From Prochlorococcus sp. AG-363-O06 (GTDB lineage Bacteria > Cyanobacteriota > Cyanobacteriia > PCC-6307 > Cyanobiaceae), in NCBI GenBank assembly GCA_003280085.1, contig QCFY01000002.1, positions 1 to 64,000 on the forward strand: 64,000 bases of DNA, read 5' to 3'. Below the pieces are notes generated by a model, which worked only from the letters and a program-made list of their open reading frames with translations, was not told where the DNA came from and did not search any database. The translations under genes were made by a program, and so were the position numbers. The stretch's first letter is position 1. Each line of letters opens with the position of its first letter. Shown piece after piece: positions 60,583 through 64,000 of the stretch.

Positions 60583-61117
60583 GCAGTTTGTTGCTCTAAG
60601 TGAAGGGACATGGAGGTCAATGAGAAGTGGCCATTCGCTTGCCTTCCAGCAATTTGAAGAAGTGATAAGTGAAATACAAATCAAGCAGATAGCCAAGGAT
60701 TCTAAGCTGGTAAAAGAACTAATTTCTACAACTAAGTTTAAAGAGTTAGACATAAAAGCACCCTTTAGCATTGAATGGAACGCAGAAAGTGATTGGGATG
60801 AAAACGAAGACTCCTCTAATAGCAAAGGGCTTTGTATCTTAATTCCAATACCAATATCCAATAAAGAGGGAGTCATTATTAGAAGTCTTGGCTATGCAGA
60901 AGCTATACAAGCAGAATCAAGGTATAACTTTTTGTCGGACAAAACATTTGTATTATCAACCAAATATGGATCTTCAAGTGTAGAAGAACGTATTTGGTTT
61001 TTGTCAGAAAATTTTAGATGCCGATCTTCTGTGATTAAAACTTCTAATGGGGAAGGAATATTGCAAACATCATTCGCATCTGAAGTAAGACATATAAAAA
61101 AACAAGGTTATGAATAA
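60572..61117 (+). CDS. cpeS: phycoerythrobilin lyase CpeS
   Basis: CpeS attaches phycoerythrobilin to cysteine 82-type sites of phycobiliproteins. The family signature is MGIEQFVALSEGTWRSMRS (lipocalin start), IEWNAESDWDE and RSLGYAEAIQAESRYNFLSD, then SVEERIWFLSENFRCRSSVI. The ATG at 60572 gives 181 aa. It overlaps cpeT by 8 bp. Confidence 0.93.
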   Translation: MGIEQFVALSEGTWRSMRSGHSLAFQQFEEVISEIQIKQIAKDSKLVKELISTTKFKELDIKAPFSIEWNAESDWDENEDSSNSKGLCILIPIPISNKEGVIIRSLGYAEAIQAESRYNFLSDKTFVLSTKYGSSSVEERIWFLSENFRCRSSVIKTSNGEGILQTSFASEVRHIKKQGYE

Positions 61118-61727
61118 GGCAGATATTTCTCAAATCCTAGAATTCGCAAAGCTTCTATCTGGAAAATTTAGTAACAAAGAACAAGCCATAAATAGACCGA
61201 AGTATTTTGCCAATATAAATATTTATTTTCAGCCCTTGCCATGGGAATTGTTAAGTGGTCCATGTTTTTACTCTGAGCAAAGTTATGACTATTCACCATG
61301 GTCACCTTACAGGCAAGGAGTTCACAAACTAACTATTCAAAAAAATATATTGATTTTAAAGAACTATCAGTTAAGGAATCCTGAAAGAGTTGCTGGTGCT
61401 GGATTCATGCCAGAGTTGATGAAAGAAATAAACATAGACGAGCTAATCCCCAGAGTGGGATGTTCTATGCATTTTAGGCAGGTGGGCAATTGTCGGTATC
61501 TAGGCAAAATAGAACCTGGAAATTCATGCCTTATTGAAAGAAATGGAGAAAAAACCTATGTCATCAGTGAAGTAGAGTTAAATAAAAATAACTGGAATAG
61601 TATCGACAGGGGGTATGACCCAAAGACGAATCTACAAGTATGGGGGGCAAAACATGGTCCATTTAAATTCAAAAGAAGTCTTTCCTTAGGTAATCACCTA
61701 ACAAAACATTGGCTAAGAGGTATATGA
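61110..61727 (+). CDS. cpeT: chromophore lyase CpeT/CpcT family
   Basis: CpeT/CpcT proteins handle bilins for the Cys-155 type site of beta subunits. The protein has GKFSNKEQAI, FYSEQSYDYSPWSPYRQGVHKL and MHFRQVGNCRYLG motifs typical of the family. Length is 205 aa. It is translationally coupled to cpeS. Catalytic status in Prochlorococcus is not known from sequence. Confidence 0.92.
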   Translation: MNKADISQILEFAKLLSGKFSNKEQAINRPKYFANINIYFQPLPWELLSGPCFYSEQSYDYSPWSPYRQGVHKLTIQKNILILKNYQLRNPERVAGAGFMPELMKEINIDELIPRVGCSMHFRQVGNCRYLGKIEPGNSCLIERNGEKTYVISEVELNKNNWNSIDRGYDPKTNLQVWGAKHGPFKFKRSLSLGNHLTKHWLRGI

Positions 61728-61745
61728 ATTATTAATATCTTTGGT

Positions 61746-63077
61746 CTATATATCTATTTGTGTGGAAATTAGATCGGCTTTAATTCTTACAAACCGATTT
61801 GAATCCTTTTTAGCTTTCTGCAAATATTGGTCCAGGTTATTTTCCTTGAAATGAACCAAATTTTCCTGGATTGAAATAAGAGCGGAATATCTAGATACCC
61901 AAAAAGGTGTTTTCTCCTCATCTAGCCAGTTTACCATTAAATCAAAGCACTCCAATGGCCAGTAAGTGCACAACGTAAGAATTGCAGCTGGTCTAAACTT
62001 TATGAATTTAGGCCATTTGTTATCAAGGCACGAAAATGCAAGTGATTGAATCTTCTCGAGTTGATCATCACTCCAGCCATCTAATAATCTAAATAAGGTC
62101 ATAAAAAAATACAAAGCACCGTAATCCTTTTTCGCACGATTCAACTGTTCTAATATCTTTGGCCAAATCTCATCTGGCCGACGAGTTAGAAGGTTTTCTA
62201 GTGCAAGATAACAATGACTGAAATCTGTATTAAATAATTCACTAATAAGGAAATCATTATCTGGAGAATGAACGTATGTCTGCAGACGTTTTAGATTGCA
62301 AGGGTGGTCTTTCATAATTGAGTCTAGAACTTTTTCAAGCTCTAGCGCATTAACTTGAATTAAGTCCTGAGGCCACAAGGCCTCAATTGCACTAATTCGA
62401 AAGAATGGTGCAACTGGAGTCCTTAAGACTAGAGGGAGTAGTTCAATAGCGCCAGAATCTATAACATCAGTTATTGCACATTGCCTTGAGTTTTGATTAG
62501 GAAGAGATAAATATTCTTCAAGCAAATAAAGATATTCTTTATCACCATAATGGCTACAAAAAGCAGCAATCACAGCACCTCTAAAACCAGCTGGTAATGA
62601 TGAGTCATGCAGAATTGACTTAAATTTAGGGGTTTTTGAAAAAGCCTTCATACCAACAAGGCTCTTAATCAAGACTCTCCTGTTTTGCAGAGGTTCCTCT
62701 AATAAATTAACAATCTTTCTATGGATTTCTTTATCTTTACAGCCCAACTTATCCAAAGCCCATGCCGCATTTTCGACTAGATATGGGTCACTACTCCACA
62801 AACATTTGGCAATTACAGGGATAGTATCCACGCAACCATGTCTTGCCAAACCCTCAACAGCTTTTCTTTTCGCTATAACCACTGCCTGATTTGTTGACTT
62901 AGATTGAATCAAGTCCAGAAAGGCATTCTTAACTTCTAAGCATGGAAATTTTATCAAGTGAAATGCAGCCTTATAGTAATCACTTGATAACCTTAATTTA
63001 CTGATAGGTAGAGAAAGAATCTCCAGTGCCTCTGATTTGGTTAATGGGGGTAAATTGTCATGGCTAAGAGATTCCAA
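61746..63077 (-). CDS. cpeY: phycoerythrobilin lyase subunit CpeY-like (HEAT repeats)
   Basis: The 443-residue protein is a HEAT/E-F-type bilin lyase subunit. Helical repeats lie across the whole length, for example RKAVEGLARHGCVDTIPVIAKCLW, AAWALDKLGCKDKE and FRISAIEALWPQDL. CpeY attaches phycoerythrobilin to the alpha-82 site together with CpeZ. CpeY is assigned from length and neighbours. It converges with cpeT (18 bp). Confidence 0.82.
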   Translation of the reverse strand: MESLSHDNLPPLTKSEALEILSLPISKLRLSSDYYKAAFHLIKFPCLEVKNAFLDLIQSKSTNQAVVIAKRKAVEGLARHGCVDTIPVIAKCLWSSDPYLVENAAWALDKLGCKDKEIHRKIVNLLEEPLQNRRVLIKSLVGMKAFSKTPKFKSILHDSSLPAGFRGAVIAAFCSHYGDKEYLYLLEEYLSLPNQNSRQCAITDVIDSGAIELLPLVLRTPVAPFFRISAIEALWPQDLIQVNALELEKVLDSIMKDHPCNLKRLQTYVHSPDNDFLISELFNTDFSHCYLALENLLTRRPDEIWPKILEQLNRAKKDYGALYFFMTLFRLLDGWSDDQLEKIQSLAFSCLDNKWPKFIKFRPAAILTLCTYWPLECFDLMVNWLDEEKTPFWVSRYSALISIQENLVHFKENNLDQYLQKAKKDSNRFVRIKADLISTQIDI

Positions 63078-63079
63078 AT

Positions 63080-63165
63080 AAAAAGTTCAATATTTTTATC
63101 TATTTAAACTCAATCTCAATAGATGTAGAGGGTTATTCTTAAAATAAGCAAGATTGAAACTTTTT
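63080..63165. promoter_or_regulatory. dyad in the cpeY / HEAT-gene divergent promoter
   Basis: AAAAAGTTCAAT (63080-63091) and ATTGAAACTTTTT (63153-63165) are inverted copies with one base bulge, 61 bases apart. Both contain TTGAA(A) cores like the ppeC dyad at 59246. A shared regulator is an inference. Confidence 0.35.
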
Positions 63166-63245
63166 ACCTAAATGCAAAGCATTAAAGCAAATCAAATGCT
63201 CTAACTCTAGGATATTAGACAATAAAACTTCTATAACCAAAGAAA

Positions 63246-64000
63246 TTGCAGCATGATAAGCCACAACCAGATCCTCAGCAAGAATTAAGGCTTAGCGAGA
63301 AAGAGGCTGAGCAGCTTGCTGCAGAGCTCAAAGAGCAAATTCAATCAGGGCAAATAAGTAATGCAAATTCTGAACAGATTTCATTAATGATTGCAGGGCT
63401 TCAGGACAGTAGAGGGCTGATAAGAAGAACATTTACTGAAGGCCTAGGCAAAGTCGGCAAAGCCACTTTGCCCTATCTAAAACACGTTCTTTTAGATCAT
63501 TCGAATGTGACGGCAAGGCGTGCAGCTGCAAAAGCATTACGTTTAGTTGGCGAACCAAATGCACTTCCAGCTCTTCTAAAGGCTTTAAGCGAAGACTCAG
63601 ATGAAGTTGTTCAAGGGTCGGCCGCTGGAGCTATTGCAAGCTTTGGTGAAAGTGGATTCGAATGTTTTATAGCTATTCTGATTAACCCTCAAAGCACAGC
63701 AATGCAATGCGGACTTGCAAAGTGGGGATTGTCCTTCATAGGAGCAGAAGCACCAGAAGCTCTACTTAAAGCAGCGAAATCTCAATATCCTGAAATTAGA
63801 GCCGCTGCAATAGCTGCTCTAAGCGAACAAGCCAATAGTTTTGGAGATCAGAATGCCAAGCAAATACTTATAAACGCCTTAAACGATTCTTCAATAGAAG
63901 TACGCGCTGAGGCTACTGCACAAATAAGTCAAATAGATGAACCAGGTTTGGCATTAGATTTGCTAGTTAAAAAACTATCCGACTCAAGTAGCCTTGTCAG
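63246..64000 (+). CDS. HEAT-repeat bilin lyase/NblB-like protein, 3' partial
   Basis: The frame starts at TTG 63246 (reading MQHDKPQPDP) and is open to the window edge (251 codons so far), so the end is missing. After a charged leader (SEKEAEQLAAELKEQIQSGQ) come HEAT repeats with RRAAAKALRLVGEPNALPAL, VVQGSAAGAIASFGESG and IRAAAIAALSEQA. This is the pattern of PBS lyase HEAT / NblB-like proteins in phycobiliprotein maturation. CpeZ or another lyase partner is possible. Divergent from cpeY. Confidence 0.75.
   Translation, partial: MQHDKPQPDPQQELRLSEKEAEQLAAELKEQIQSGQISNANSEQISLMIAGLQDSRGLIRRTFTEGLGKVGKATLPYLKHVLLDHSNVTARRAAAKALRLVGEPNALPALLKALSEDSDEVVQGSAAGAIASFGESGFECFIAILINPQSTAMQCGLAKWGLSFIGAEAPEALLKAAKSQYPEIRAAAIAALSEQANSFGDQNAKQILINALNDSSIEVRAEATAQISQIDEPGLALDLLVKKLSDSSSLV

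Overview
The window looks like a chromosome segment of a low-light-adapted Prochlorococcus (a clade LLII/LLIII-like strain is my inference; no strain was identified). The evidence is A+T-rich, tightly packed DNA, a single 16S-Ile-Ala-23S-5S operon, cyanobacterial photosynthesis genes (psaE, petB/petD, psbB, psbT, psbM), the PipX/PipY nitrogen-control pair, the picocyanobacterial glucosylglycerate genes, and a reduced phycoerythrin set (linker, CpeS, CpeT, CpeY, HEAT protein) as kept by low-light strains without full phycobilisomes.

Layout. 1-9.8 kb is ordinary core genome: a GT4 glycosyltransferase; the minus-strand block der-ecfT-pipX-pipY-sepF-proC; a DUF1823 gene; dus; cobI; miaE-aroQ. At 9.9-18.7 kb lies an apparent integrated element. 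A tRNA-Tyr/tRNA-Thr pair is followed at once by a tyrosine recombinase, and a second, identical tRNA-Thr copy closes the region 8,626 bp away as part of a 98-bp perfect direct repeat. Inside are a DUF1830 gene, a complete glucosylglycerate synthesis-and-recycling set (gpgS, gpgP, a GH13_18 phosphorylase and a plant-type glycerate 3-kinase), a run of micro-ORFs, two small G+C-richer genes on the opposite strand, and a palindrome-rich noncoding right end. This organisation resembles the tRNA-targeted integrative elements ('tycheposons') described from Prochlorococcus.

19-30 kb carries carbon and glycerol metabolism (glpK-glpD, a TreS-like GH13, an aldehyde dehydrogenase), a LysM protein, a RecQ-type helicase, a conserved unknown, psaE and mutM. 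The rRNA operon (minus strand) fills 30.3-35.6 kb and is followed by a neutral invertase. 37.8-49 kb has petB/petD, ctpA, an HD phosphohydrolase, minCDE, tsaC/prmC, a thioesterase, psbM, a ferredoxin and psbB-psbT. 49-55 kb holds nrdR, rpsA with a structured leader, a HAD phosphatase, metK and a sugar kinase. 55-64 kb has a TPR array protein, a PucC-type transporter and the phycoerythrin-associated cluster, which runs off the right edge.

Functionally, the carbon genes fit together. Glucosylglycerate can be made from 3-phosphoglycerate and activated glucose, then broken back to glucose-1-phosphate and 3-phosphoglycerate. Glycerol, the trehalose/maltose-type amylase and invertase are nearby entry points. 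The min genes plus sepF serve division-site selection. Several intergenic dyads (upstream of the phycoerythrin linker, between cpeY and the HEAT gene, in the rRNA spacer, upstream of rpsA, and upstream of prmC) are the most interesting unexplained noncoding signals.
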